A stretch of 6,492 bases of DNA from Candidatus Brocadiia bacterium (lineage in GTDB: Bacteria > Planctomycetota > MHYJ01 > JACQXL01), in the NCBI GenBank assembly GCA_020062035.1, contig JAGUXD010000154.1, positions 1 through 6,492 on the forward strand, in the 5' to 3' direction. Shown piece by piece: positions 1 through 6,010 of the stretch. A program made the position numbers and the translations under genes. How positions within the stretch are numbered: the first letter of the stretch is position 1; the number at the start of each line of letters is the position of its first letter. The notes under the pieces were generated by a model. It was given only the letters and a program-made list of their open reading frames with translations. It searched no databases and was not told the DNA's origin.

Positions 1-1278
1 ATTGGTATTGGCTGTCCCGCGCAATTTCATTACTGGTTCATTTGGGGCGTCGTTATAACCAATATTGGTCAGATAAACCTCATCCGTTATAGATTTATGG
101 ACTTCTGTTAAGACATCAAGGGCAAAAGAGCGTCTGGAAAAATGTTTCTTGACGGCCCTGAGTTTGAGTTCTGTATTTTTCAGTTCATTGGCTTTCTCAG
201 AGTATTTCTGATGCTCATTATTGATGGCATTTAGAATGCGTCCCTTCATCAATATTTTCTGACCCAAGATAGCCATTATCAGGATGAGAATAAAAAATAC
301 AAGAACTCCCAACCGGATAATATCTTTACTTTTTTCTGCGATGGCTTCTCTGAGTTTTACTTCTTCCGGCGTTAAGTCAATCTGAACCTTGTTTTGTTTA
401 ATTACAGAGATGGCTAAACTTGAGACAGAAATATCTGCGGCAGTTTTCTCCATCCCTTCTAATTGAGGTGCGATTTTGAGAGTAGATAAACTATCTTCTA
501 TTTCAATTCCTGTCTTGGTTCTATCTTTCACAAGATTAATAATATCAGTTACTTTAGAAGTGGCACCAGTAGCGATTATCTGATAAAGCGGTTCTAATTG
601 TTCAGCCTGGTATGCCTCCAGTGAATGATTAAATTCTTCTAATAGTTTAGGTAAAAACTTCTGTCTGTCATATAACAATTGCTCCACTCCCACAGGGATA
701 TTCCTCAGGAAGATGGGTTTTTGTTCGCGAAGAACGATGAGGTCAGAATTATCCGCATCTAAATGAAAGATACCTAATGAAGAAACGATACGGTCTTTAT
801 ACCATAGCGTCATCGTTTCTAATGATGAGACGACTTTCTTTAACTTCAGGTCTGCTTTTTCTATTATATTAAAGGTGCGGTTAATATAATCACGATTAAC
901 GATGATTAAAAAGATTCTCGTATATCCACCACGAAATACGCCGATTGGAATATAATCAATAATGATTTCTTCGGGTGAAAAAGGAGAATAATGCCCTGCC
1001 TGTAGTTTAATAATCTGTCTTATTTCTGAGGAATTAGTGGAAGGTAATTCAATATTTTTGGTAATGGTATTGTTTGGCGGGATATGACTGATGACATCGG
1101 TTGTTTTTATCTTCTTCTCGGTCACGAAATTACGGATAAACTCTATAATGCTGTCATCGTTCATCGCCCTGATATCAGTATGCGTCCAGTTAATAATTTC
1201 CTGTTTATTATTTACATGAACAATTTTCAGATACTGATTACCGATTTCTATACCGATGAGGTCTTTAGAACGAAACAT
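1..1278 (-). CDS. gspL: GspL-like type II secretion assembly protein (fused PilM-PilN type), 3' end outside window
   Basis: An uninterrupted frame of 426 codons runs from ATG at 1278 to base 1 and continues past the window edge, so the C-terminus is missing. The N-terminus (MFRSKDLIGIEIG, then YLKIV) has the PilM/GspL actin-like ATPase fold signature. Residues 1-290 fit the cytoplasmic domain. A PilN-like motif, VQIDLTPEE (about 298-306), precedes a single membrane segment at about 322-340 (LGVLVFFILILIMAILG). A charged, probably coiled-coil stretch (345-385) follows, then the start of a periplasmic PilN-like domain. In type II secretion GspL anchors the GspE ATPase to the inner membrane platform; PilM and PilN do this as separate proteins in type IV pili. 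The start is supported by GGAAGGAG (1290-1297), which lies inside the end of gspK, although its 11-nt spacing is long. Its position directly after gspK favours GspL. A PilM-PilN fusion of a pilus system is the alternative. Confidence 0.78.
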   Translation of the reverse strand, partial: MFRSKDLIGIEIGNQYLKIVHVNNKQEIINWTHTDIRAMNDDSIIEFIRNFVTEKKIKTTDVISHIPPNNTITKNIELPSTNSSEIRQIIKLQAGHYSPFSPEEIIIDYIPIGVFRGGYTRIFLIIVNRDYINRTFNIIEKADLKLKKVVSSLETMTLWYKDRIVSSLGIFHLDADNSDLIVLREQKPIFLRNIPVGVEQLLYDRQKFLPKLLEEFNHSLEAYQAEQLEPLYQIIATGATSKVTDIINLVKDRTKTGIEIEDSLSTLKIAPQLEGMEKTAADISVSSLAISVIKQNKVQIDLTPEEVKLREAIAEKSKDIIRLGVLVFFILILIMAILGQKILMKGRILNAINNEHQKYSEKANELKNTELKLRAVKKHFSRRSFALDVLTEVHKSITDEVYLTNIGYNDAPNEPVMKLRGTANTN

Positions 1279-1286
1279 CCTGTATA

Positions 1287-2435
1287 TTACTCCTTCCAAT
1301 ATACTATTTTACCATTTCGTTTTATAACGCAAATAATTTTCCTACTAATTTTATATTTGTGCCTGCCTGTCCCGCTGTCCATCGGGGCGTAGGCAGGTTC
1401 CGCTTCAGCGGAACTCTCTGAAATATCGGCTAAATAACCCTCAGAGATAACCTGAAAATGGTTAGAAGATACAGAGATAGCATTAGTTGCAATCAGATTA
1501 TTTATTGATGAGATTTCAGTTTGATTAAGCGGTTCCTTTTTACTTAGGTCATTTACAATAGTAGAGATTTGAGTAAAAACGCCGTCATCTTCAGTGCCTT
1601 CAAGGTTATCAGAACCAGCGCGATAGCGGATAATTTTTTCTGCTAAAGAGGACGCAAGGGAAAGACCGCGCAGAACCGGGTAAGACGCGGTATTGATATT
1701 TACCTTGCCATCTCCATAAATAGTAAGATACGGTTTTACCTGGTAAAAAATAGAAACACTCACGCCTTTAACCAAGAATAATTCTTCTAATAAATCAAAC
1801 TTATCATTTTTACAAGAGTAAGAAGGCGAAAGCCCCTTGTAATAACTGTTTTCCGCACCTGCTTCTCTGGGGTTATCATCTATGTCTCGCCAGTCAATAA
1901 TGCTATCCGCGATTTCCTTTGCCTGTCCCGGCAGAACCCCACACACTTCTTGAAATAGCGCCTGAAGATGTGAGGCACTTGCGGTGTTGATATTGATTTT
2001 TCGTTCTTCGTCAATTACTCCATAGAAAGAGGAAGATCCCTTGTTTCCCGACTCTGGTCTTTGTATACCACTAGCATATTCATAACCAACCGTAAAAAAA
2101 CCATCGCCAACCTGTTTATTATAAAACAATTCCGGTTCATTGCTCCACTCTTCTTTGAGGGCGTCATAAGGTGATAACTTTTTATCTCGGTCTAACACGC
2201 CAACTGCCTGAAAAATACCAGCACGAGCAATAAAATAAGCCAATACCTGTTTGCGGTAATGACTGACAAAAAAGACCTGTGAGGATACAACAATGCCAAT
2301 ACTTACTGCTAAAATGCTAAGGATAGTAATGACCCAGATTACTACTATTAAAACACTACCTGTAGGGTATAGTAATATCACTTCCTTCCCTATCCCGAAA
2401 ACCTTCGGGGCCTGTCCGCAATTATTTCTTTTCAT
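1287..2435 (-). CDS. gspK: Type II secretion minor pseudopilin GspK (with two palindrome-derived inserts)
   Basis: GspK is the large minor pseudopilin that, with GspI and GspJ, forms the tip that starts pseudopilus assembly. The prepilin-like hydrophobic helix begins after Gly26 (SVLIVVIWVITILSILAVS, 27-45). It has Val at position +5 instead of the Glu of other pseudopilins, which is typical of GspK. Two KININTA/KVNINTA repeats (146-152, 244-250) and the IIDWRDIDD...GAEN..Y stretch (179-199) are characteristic of the family's helical domain. The protein is 382 residues, longer than the roughly 320 usual for GspK. Part of the excess is two stretches that look inserted: residues 8-26 in the leader and about 342-359 near the C-terminus, both encoded by hairpin-forming DNA. 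The start overlaps the gspJ stop by 14 nt and has no strong ribosome binding site, suggesting translational coupling. It ends 8 nt before the gspL-like start. Confidence 0.9.
   Translation of the reverse strand: MKRNNCGQAPKVFGIGKEVILLYPTGSVLIVVIWVITILSILAVSIGIVVSSQVFFVSHYRKQVLAYFIARAGIFQAVGVLDRDKKLSPYDALKEEWSNEPELFYNKQVGDGFFTVGYEYASGIQRPESGNKGSSSFYGVIDEERKININTASASHLQALFQEVCGVLPGQAKEIADSIIDWRDIDDNPREAGAENSYYKGLSPSYSCKNDKFDLLEELFLVKGVSVSIFYQVKPYLTIYGDGKVNINTASYPVLRGLSLASSLAEKIIRYRAGSDNLEGTEDDGVFTQISTIVNDLSKKEPLNQTEISSINNLIATNAISVSSNHFQVISEGYLADISESSAEAEPAYAPMDSGTGRHKYKISRKIICVIKRNGKIVYWKE
1362..1414. repeat. Composite double-hairpin element in frame near the 3' end of gspK
   Basis: Two adjacent inverted repeats are seen. 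CCTGCCT (1362-1368) pairs with AGGCAGG (1391-1397) around a 22-nt loop. GTTCCGC-TTCA-GCGGAAC (1397-1414) is a perfect 7-bp stem with a 4-nt loop. Together they encode about 18 residues, SAEAEPAYAPMDSGTGRH (342-359), whose small and acidic composition differs from the strand-like KYKISRKIICVIKRNGKIVYW that follows. CCTGCCT/AGGCAGG arms are GC-rich against an AT-rich background. Confidence 0.65.
2358..2414. repeat. Hairpin-rich 57-nt in-frame insert in the gspK leader
   Basis: The segment encodes residues 8-26 of GspK (QAPKVFGIGK...YPTG). It contains a perfect hairpin, CCCGAA-AACC-TTCGGG on the plus strand (2394-2409), and imperfect GGGTATAG/CTATCCC arms. CCTGT occurs at both edges (2359-2363 and 2411-2415). 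Without the 19 codons the leader would read MKRNNCG|SVLIVV, close to a normal pseudopilin leader. Confidence 0.55.
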
Positions 2436-3081
2436 TCTTAAGGAATTTATTAACAGGGATAAAAATGGTTCTATTTAGCGGTTCTTTCATTGTTTTGAGT
2501 TTCACTTCTATTTTTACCGCATAGGGCAAAGGGGCATCTTTTTCTGGAGAAAAACTATTACTAAACTTGACTCCCGAAGTTCCTGTTATGGCATATGAGA
2601 ACGATATTTTTTCAACTCCTTCTAAAACTACTTTAGATATTTCGTTTTTGGTCAATTCAGGGTTGTTCTTTAACTCTTCAATATCAGGATAAGCATAGAC
2701 CTTTTGAATGCGTAAAATTTCTTCTTCAGTAGGTTTGTACTCGTAACTTAGTTTAGAGAGAAGTGGAATGACCAGGCTTTGACTTGGAGCGGCGTCTGCT
2801 TCTTCTTTTTCGTCTGCAAGGTATTGTTGTAAAACCGAAGGGAAAGAGATTTTATTTTCCTCTCCGTTAAAACCAATAGGAGAAAAGACAAAAGTGTTTT
2901 TTAGTTCGCGCGAGAATTTCTCCAGAAAGATAACGACCCTTTCTTGCTCACTGGTTATCTGGCTTCTTTTCCATATCAGAATACCTTCGCTATATGCCTG
3001 ATAGATAACTAATCCTATAATTGCCACCAAGGCCGTAGCGATTACTACTTCTATTAAGGTGAATCCCTTCTGATAATTCAT
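2422..3081 (-). CDS. gspJ: Type II secretion minor pseudopilin GspJ
   Basis: This 219-residue protein has a clean class III prepilin leader, MNYQKG|FTLIEV. Cleavage is expected after Gly6, with the conserved Glu at mature position +5 (residue 11) and a hydrophobic helix to about residue 27. The prepilin peptidase GspO would cleave and N-methylate it, and the mature protein would join the I-J-K tip complex of the pseudopilus. The body is mostly predicted beta structure and ends in PYAVKIEVKLKT...RTIFIPV (187-210), which matches the GspJ pattern of a Pro followed by alternating strands and a final basic/Pro strand. The length is usual for GspJ. It starts 8 nt after the gspI stop with no clear Shine-Dalgarno, so it is probably coupled to gspI, and it overlaps gspK by 14 nt. 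Assignment as J rather than H or another minor pilin rests on size, order and the C-terminal pattern. Confidence 0.88.
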   Translation of the reverse strand: MNYQKGFTLIEVVIATALVAIIGLVIYQAYSEGILIWKRSQITSEQERVVIFLEKFSRELKNTFVFSPIGFNGEENKISFPSVLQQYLADEKEEADAAPSQSLVIPLLSKLSYEYKPTEEEILRIQKVYAYPDIEELKNNPELTKNEISKVVLEGVEKISFSYAITGTSGVKFSNSFSPEKDAPLPYAVKIEVKLKTMKEPLNRTIFIPVNKFLKNEKK

Positions 3082-3089
3082 ATTAGGTG

Positions 3090-3515
3090 CTATTTTGGAG
3101 TTTCCCAGTAATATGTGCTAAACGAGAGCCGACCTTCTCGCCTACCTTGTTCCCAGGTAGTTTGAAGACTAATCGCTTTTAATTCTGGATAATCCTCGCT
3201 GATTTCAAATGATTGGCTAAATTGACACTTAAACCTGCGGATATCTTCTATAATTTCTTCTGAATCCGAGGACGGAGTAAAGGTTTCTGATGAGATAATG
3301 GGCTCTAATTTATCCAGAGAAATAAGGAGTGCTTTAGCGTAATTTTCTGCCCTTAGCCGCGCCTCAAAACAACTGATAAAAGCACCAAATATCGCGACAA
3401 TACAAACAGCAAGAATTACCGCACTTAACAAAACCTCAAGAAGCGTGAACGCCTCACATAATTTTATGTGCGGGGTTAATCCATTATTTTTACTTCTTCC
3501 AATTAGCAATGTCAT
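3090..3515 (-). CDS. gspI: Type II secretion minor pseudopilin GspI-like, start probably 3515, unusual leader
   Basis: This minor pseudopilin has the N-terminal helix FTLLEVLLSAVILAVCIVAIFGAF followed by a KALLISLDKLEPI segment like the GspI pattern (...LAENKLEEL). Two in-frame ATGs exist. The one at 3536 would give 148 residues and overlap gspG by 47 nt. I prefer the one at 3515 (MTLLIGRSKNNG..., 141 residues), which overlaps by 26 nt and has GGGAG at 3521-3525 five bases upstream. The residue before the FTLLEV motif is Ala, where prepilin peptidase normally requires Gly. A Gly does occur ten residues earlier (KNNG), and the ten residues between (LTPHIKLCEA) come from a 30-nt palindrome. Glu is retained at the +5 position. 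It lies between gspG and gspJ where GspH would often come first; no gspH is present. GspH is the alternative assignment but the helix sequence favours I. Confidence 0.82.
   Translation of the reverse strand: MTLLIGRSKNNGLTPHIKLCEAFTLLEVLLSAVILAVCIVAIFGAFISCFEARLRAENYAKALLISLDKLEPIISSETFTPSSDSEEIIEDIRRFKCQFSQSFEISEDYPELKAISLQTTWEQGRREGRLSFSTYYWETPK
3448..3477. repeat. 30-nt near-palindrome inserted in frame in the gspI leader
   Basis: AACGCCTCACATAA (3448-3461) and TTATGTGCGGGGTT (3464-3477) pair at 12 of 14 positions around a 2-nt centre. The length, 30 nt, is exactly ten codons. It encodes LTPHIKLCEA (codons 3479-3450) between the leader Gly (KNNG) and FTLLEV of the GspI-like pseudopilin. 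Removing 30 nt would restore a textbook leader, KNNG|FTLLEV. Confidence 0.68.
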
Positions 3516-3909
3516 CCTCGCTCCCGTCCCTGCCATCAGGACCTAAAGACCAGATGTCAAAATCCCTTGCCTGTTGCGGTGGGCAACGATACTGAAATTC
3601 TTTTCCCCAAGGGTCCTTTGCCTCTATTTTCAAATAAGGTCCTAACCAATTTGATGGCACAGGCGAAGAAGTGGGTTTGTCCAGCAACGCCTTCAAGCCC
3701 TGTTCTGTGGTTGGGAACATCCCGTTATCCATCTCATATATCTCTAATGCCTTACTTATATTTGTAATACTTGCCATTGCCGCCTTTTTCATTGTTTCAG
3801 GAACTCTGCCAACTAATCTTGGAACTACTATAGCGGCTAATATGCCGATGATAGTTACCACAAGCAATAGTTCTATTAAAGTAAATCCTCTATTTTTCCT
3901 ATTATCCAT
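3490..3909 (-). CDS. gspG: Type II secretion major pseudopilin GspG
   Basis: This 139-residue protein is the main subunit of the type II secretion pseudopilus, the periplasmic filament thought to push exoproteins through the secretin. The leader MDNRKNRG|FTLIELLLVV has its cleavage site after Gly8 and Glu at mature +5, followed by IIGILAAIVVPRLVGRVPE. The GspG-specific body is intact: ALEIYEMDNGMFPTTEQGLKAL (55-75), a WLGPYL segment (88-93), DPWGKEFQYR (99-108) and the calcium-binding loop LGPDGRDGSEDDI (122-134) near the C-terminus. The length matches the family. It has the best ribosome binding site in the window, GGAGGTGA at 3913-3920, as expected for the most abundant subunit. It starts 55 nt after the ndk stop, the largest gap in the operon. 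Confidence 0.96.
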   Translation of the reverse strand: MDNRKNRGFTLIELLLVVTIIGILAAIVVPRLVGRVPETMKKAAMASITNISKALEIYEMDNGMFPTTEQGLKALLDKPTSSPVPSNWLGPYLKIEAKDPWGKEFQYRCPPQQARDFDIWSLGPDGRDGSEDDIANWKK

Positions 3910-3912
3910 AAT

Positions 3913-3920
3913 TCACCTCC
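3913..3920 (-). promoter_or_regulatory. Strong Shine-Dalgarno of gspG
   Basis: GGAGGTGA on the minus strand, with the GGAGG core 6 nt from the ATG at 3909. It is the closest match to the anti-Shine-Dalgarno in the window. The downstream pseudopilin genes lack a comparable site or rely on coupling, which fits GspG being needed in excess over the minor pseudopilins. Confidence 0.75.
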
Positions 3921-3964
3921 CATTCATTAAATAAAACGCACGGATTCGTCAATGGTTACTATAA

Positions 3965-4441
3965 TTAATCACTCATTTCTTCTTCTTCAGAAGGATGGTA
4001 GACCCATTTTATTTTATCAAGCGAATAAGAGACGATGTCTGTATCCTTAAAAAAGATATTTATTTCATTTTTGGCGGTTTCAGGTGTATCAGGAGCGTGA
4101 ATCAGATTATAACTGACACTTGCCCCGAAATCACCACGGATTGTCCCGGCTTCAGCATCGGGTCCGAATGTTGCACCGAGTAATTTGCGACAGATATTTA
4201 CCGCAGAGATTCCCTCTATCACTAAGCCTGCGACCGGTCCTGCGGTGATAAATTTCAGGAGCCCTGAATAAAACGGTTTCTTTTTATGCACCGCATAAAG
4301 TATTTCTGCCTGTTTCTGGGCGACCTTGAACATCTTTAACCCAACGATTTTCAATCCCTTTCGCTCAAATCTGCTGATAATTTCGCCAATCAAACCCCGC
4401 TGAACTCCATCCGGCTTTATAATCACAAGTGTTCGTTCCAT
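3965..4441 (-). CDS. ndk: Nucleoside diphosphate kinase
   Basis: This cytoplasmic enzyme transfers the gamma phosphate of ATP to nucleoside diphosphates through a phosphohistidine intermediate. The sequence opens with ERTLVIIKPDGVQRG. All expected catalytic and nucleotide-binding residues are in register with characterised Ndk enzymes at an offset of -2: Lys9, Tyr49, Phe57, Arg85, Thr91, Arg102, Asn112 and the phosphorylated His115 in YNLIHAPD. GTIRGDFG and the PETAKNEI-NIFF segment are also typical. At 158 residues it is somewhat longer than the common 135-150, owing to a C-terminal extension ending in an acidic tail (SEEEEMSD). AAAGGA at 4449-4454 lies 7 nt before the ATG. It sits 20 nt after the second CsgG-like gene and 55 nt before gspG. 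The enzyme has no known role in secretion, so its place here is probably shared transcription only. Confidence 0.97.
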   Translation of the reverse strand: MERTLVIIKPDGVQRGLIGEIISRFERKGLKIVGLKMFKVAQKQAEILYAVHKKKPFYSGLLKFITAGPVAGLVIEGISAVNICRKLLGATFGPDAEAGTIRGDFGASVSYNLIHAPDTPETAKNEINIFFKDTDIVSYSLDKIKWVYHPSEEEEMSD

Positions 4442-4461
4442 AATATTATCCTTTCCTCTCT

Positions 4462-5250
4462 CTATGGTTTTTTCTCTTCCTGTTGAGTATTGCTTATAGG
4501 CGCAGTCGTATATAAAACATCCACCTTCGGAATAATTTTATGAATAAGATTGTCTATTGCAAAACGAAGTTGCTTGCCTGCTGCGGTCTGGTCTAATTTA
4601 ATCGCACCAGCCGTTGAAATATCTGCCCCTTGCAGTCCCAAATGCCAGCCCTCGGCTTTTTCCTCTCTTTTAATCTCGCCTGAACCCGCAAATATTATCT
4701 TGGCTGTCTCGGTCTCTATTACTCTGGCATCCACCGCCAGAAAGATGGAAAGAATATGGGTTTCTTTCCCGATATCAATGGCTGGCATCTTGCCTATCTG
4801 GGGCAAACCAATACGTCCGCCCTGTTTAGTCCGTTTTACCTCAAAATCAGTGATTGCGCCAGTAAATATTAAATCAACGCCCAGTATTTTCCCGGCCCTT
4901 GCTGCGGTCTGTGGGTCAACTATCCCGACTAACTTCTGCTCATCCAGAAGTGCGTCCAGTCGCTCCCGTTCCACTACATCAAATCGCTCTGTTGCGACAA
5001 GTAAGGTCGTGCAAATATCAACTGCCTGAGAACCCAAATCTGTTTGGGTATATTTCTGATTGGTCTTATCCTTAAAAGGAATTACCGCAATTCGTTTCCT
5101 GACAAAATTCGCATTAGGCGGCGCATACCTCCCGCATTTAGAATCATCATCCTGATAACTACTCTCAGTCCCGACCGTTGCACAACCACAGAGAAAAGTA
5201 ATAACTAAAAACTGCAAAATAAAAAGTTCCCAACACCTTAAAAACTTCAT
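4462..5250 (-). CDS. CsgG-family outer-membrane lipoprotein (copy 2)
   Basis: This 262-residue protein starts with a lipoprotein signal peptide: a hydrophobic stretch to residue 20, then LCGC with the lipidated Cys at 23. Cys at -2 is unusual but tolerable. The mature part matches the CsgG family: RIAVIPFKDKT (53-63), LLVATERFDVVERERLDALLDEQ (83-105), VDPQTAARAGKILGVDLIFTGAITDFEV (111-138), the strand-rich LAVDARVIETETAKIIFAGSGEIKREE (171-197) and AAGKQLRFAIDNLIHKIIPKV (223-243). CsgG forms the outer-membrane pore that exports curli subunits in E. coli, but no curli subunit or other csg gene is visible here, so substrate and function are unknown. It begins only 4 nt after its paralogue and has no clear Shine-Dalgarno, so it is probably translationally coupled. 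It differs from the first copy by a longer insert around 145-165 and a Lys/Glu-rich tail. It need not form a curli-type pore. Confidence 0.88.
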   Translation of the reverse strand: MKFLRCWELFILQFLVITFLCGCATVGTESSYQDDDSKCGRYAPPNANFVRKRIAVIPFKDKTNQKYTQTDLGSQAVDICTTLLVATERFDVVERERLDALLDEQKLVGIVDPQTAARAGKILGVDLIFTGAITDFEVKRTKQGGRIGLPQIGKMPAIDIGKETHILSIFLAVDARVIETETAKIIFAGSGEIKREEKAEGWHLGLQGADISTAGAIKLDQTAAGKQLRFAIDNLIHKIIPKVDVLYTTAPISNTQQEEKKP

Positions 5251-5254
5251 ACTT

Positions 5255-5953
5255 TTATTTACTGAATTTGGCGTCTACTTTGGGAATTATTTTAGAAAGC
5301 ATAGCATCAAGAGCCAATCTAAGTTGCTTGCCTGCCGCGGACTGCTCTAATTTAACATAACCGCCTGGTGCGATACTTAAAACCGCTGAAGCCGAGACCT
5401 TTTCCTGACGTTTAATCTCCCCGAAATCCGCAAAATATACCTGCCCTGTAGTTGTATCAATAATCCTTCCATCAACTGCCAGGTCAATATCAAGCACCTT
5501 TTCAGTGCTGCCGGCAATAAGAACATATGTCCCCTTTTTTGACTCCTTGACCTCCCAATTAGTAATCGCACCTGTAAAAACCAATTCTACTCCCAGAACC
5601 TTACCAATCTGTGCCGCGGTTCGGCTATCAACAATTCCCTTGCCGGCTAATCCCTGTTCTTGTAAGACCGCATCAAGCCGTTCCCTTTCAATTACAGCAA
5701 ACCGTTCACTATTTACTAAAAGAGTAGTTAATTGGTCAACTGCCAGACTACCCACATCACCTTTGAGAGGGCTTGAAATAGTCTTGTCCTCAAAAGGCAG
5801 GGCCGCGATTCGCTTGACCTGGATTGATTTCGGTGCTGGCTGATATTGAGTTACTGGTGTTCTATCAACTGTATAAGTAGAGGAAACACCGCTTGTCGCA
5901 CAGCCAATTAGCCCAGAGCCCAACAGGGATAACCACAATATTTGTTTCTTCAT
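5255..5953 (-). CDS. CsgG-family outer-membrane lipoprotein (copy 1)
   Basis: This 232-residue protein has a standard lipoprotein signal, MKKQILWLSLLGSGLIGC, with lipobox LIGC and Cys18 as the lipidated residue. CsgG-family landmarks are RIAALPFEDKT (48-58), LLVNSERFAVIERERLDAVLQEQ (78-100), VDSRTAAQIGKVLGVELVFTGAITNWEV (108-135), DGRIIDTTTGQVYFADFGEIKRQEK (161-185) and AAGKQLRLALDAMLSKIIPKVD (206-227). It is clearly a paralogue of the next gene (4462-5250), with long identical blocks such as ERERLDA and AAGKQLR, consistent with tandem duplication and possible hetero-oligomers. It is the first gene of the operon: promoter at 6011-6039, stem-loop at 5973-6007, and AAAGGAGT at 5961-5968, with AGGAG about 9 nt from the ATG. 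Without curli genes nearby, a role in exporting or anchoring an envelope component is only inferred from the family. Confidence 0.9.
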   Translation of the reverse strand: MKKQILWLSLLGSGLIGCATSGVSSTYTVDRTPVTQYQPAPKSIQVKRIAALPFEDKTISSPLKGDVGSLAVDQLTTLLVNSERFAVIERERLDAVLQEQGLAGKGIVDSRTAAQIGKVLGVELVFTGAITNWEVKESKKGTYVLIAGSTEKVLDIDLAVDGRIIDTTTGQVYFADFGEIKRQEKVSASAVLSIAPGGYVKLEQSAAGKQLRLALDAMLSKIIPKVDAKFSK

Positions 5954-5960
5954 ATTTCAC

Positions 5961-5968
5961 ACTCCTTT
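5961..5968 (-). promoter_or_regulatory. Shine-Dalgarno of the first CsgG-like gene
   Basis: AAAGGAGT on the minus strand lies 7 nt before the ATG at 5953 and supports that start. It is just downstream of the 5' stem-loop. Confidence 0.65.
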
Positions 5969-5972
5969 CGTT

Positions 5973-6007
5973 ACCCAGTACTCCGATGTTACATCGGGGT
6001 GCTGGGT
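5973..6007. repeat. Palindromic stem-loop at the 5' end of the operon transcript
   Basis: On the plus strand, ACCCAGTACTCCGATG (5973-5988) and CATCGGGGTGCTGGGT (5992-6007) pair over 16 positions around a 3-nt TTA loop. Fourteen are Watson-Crick pairs. The other two are T-G (G-U in a plus-strand RNA), which become A-C mismatches in the minus-strand mRNA. It lies between the predicted promoter and the ribosome binding site (5961-5968), only 4 nt from the latter. There is no U tract, so it does not look like a terminator. It may be a repeat-family insertion that now forms a 5' untranslated hairpin affecting mRNA stability or ribosome access. Confidence 0.7.
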
Positions 6008-6010
6008 TGT

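Noticed and set aside
1084..1392. Plus-strand open frame of 102 codons
   Set aside because: It lies opposite the strongly supported GspL-like and GspK coding sequences, has no ribosome binding site, and its product has no recognisable pattern.
3090..3536. GspI start at 3536 (148 residues)
   Set aside because: It overlaps gspG by 47 nt and has only a weak AGG upstream. The ATG at 3515 has GGGAG five bases away. The longer form cannot be fully excluded.
3926..3952. Possible promoter for gspG: TTGACG and TTTAAT on the minus strand in the ndk-gspG gap
   Set aside because: The spacer is only 15 bp and shifting the -10 to a 16-18 bp spacer gives poor hexamers. It could be weak, but is not supported enough to annotate.
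4550..5029. Plus-strand open frame of 159 codons opposite the second CsgG-like gene
   Set aside because: It is a Ser/Pro-rich antisense shadow of a well-supported lipoprotein gene; the paralogue has a similar antisense frame at 5505-5843 for the same reason.
5973..6007. Stem-loop considered as a rho-independent terminator of the HTH gene
   Set aside because: No T tract follows on either strand, and in the minus-strand RNA it would lie downstream of the operon's own promoter.
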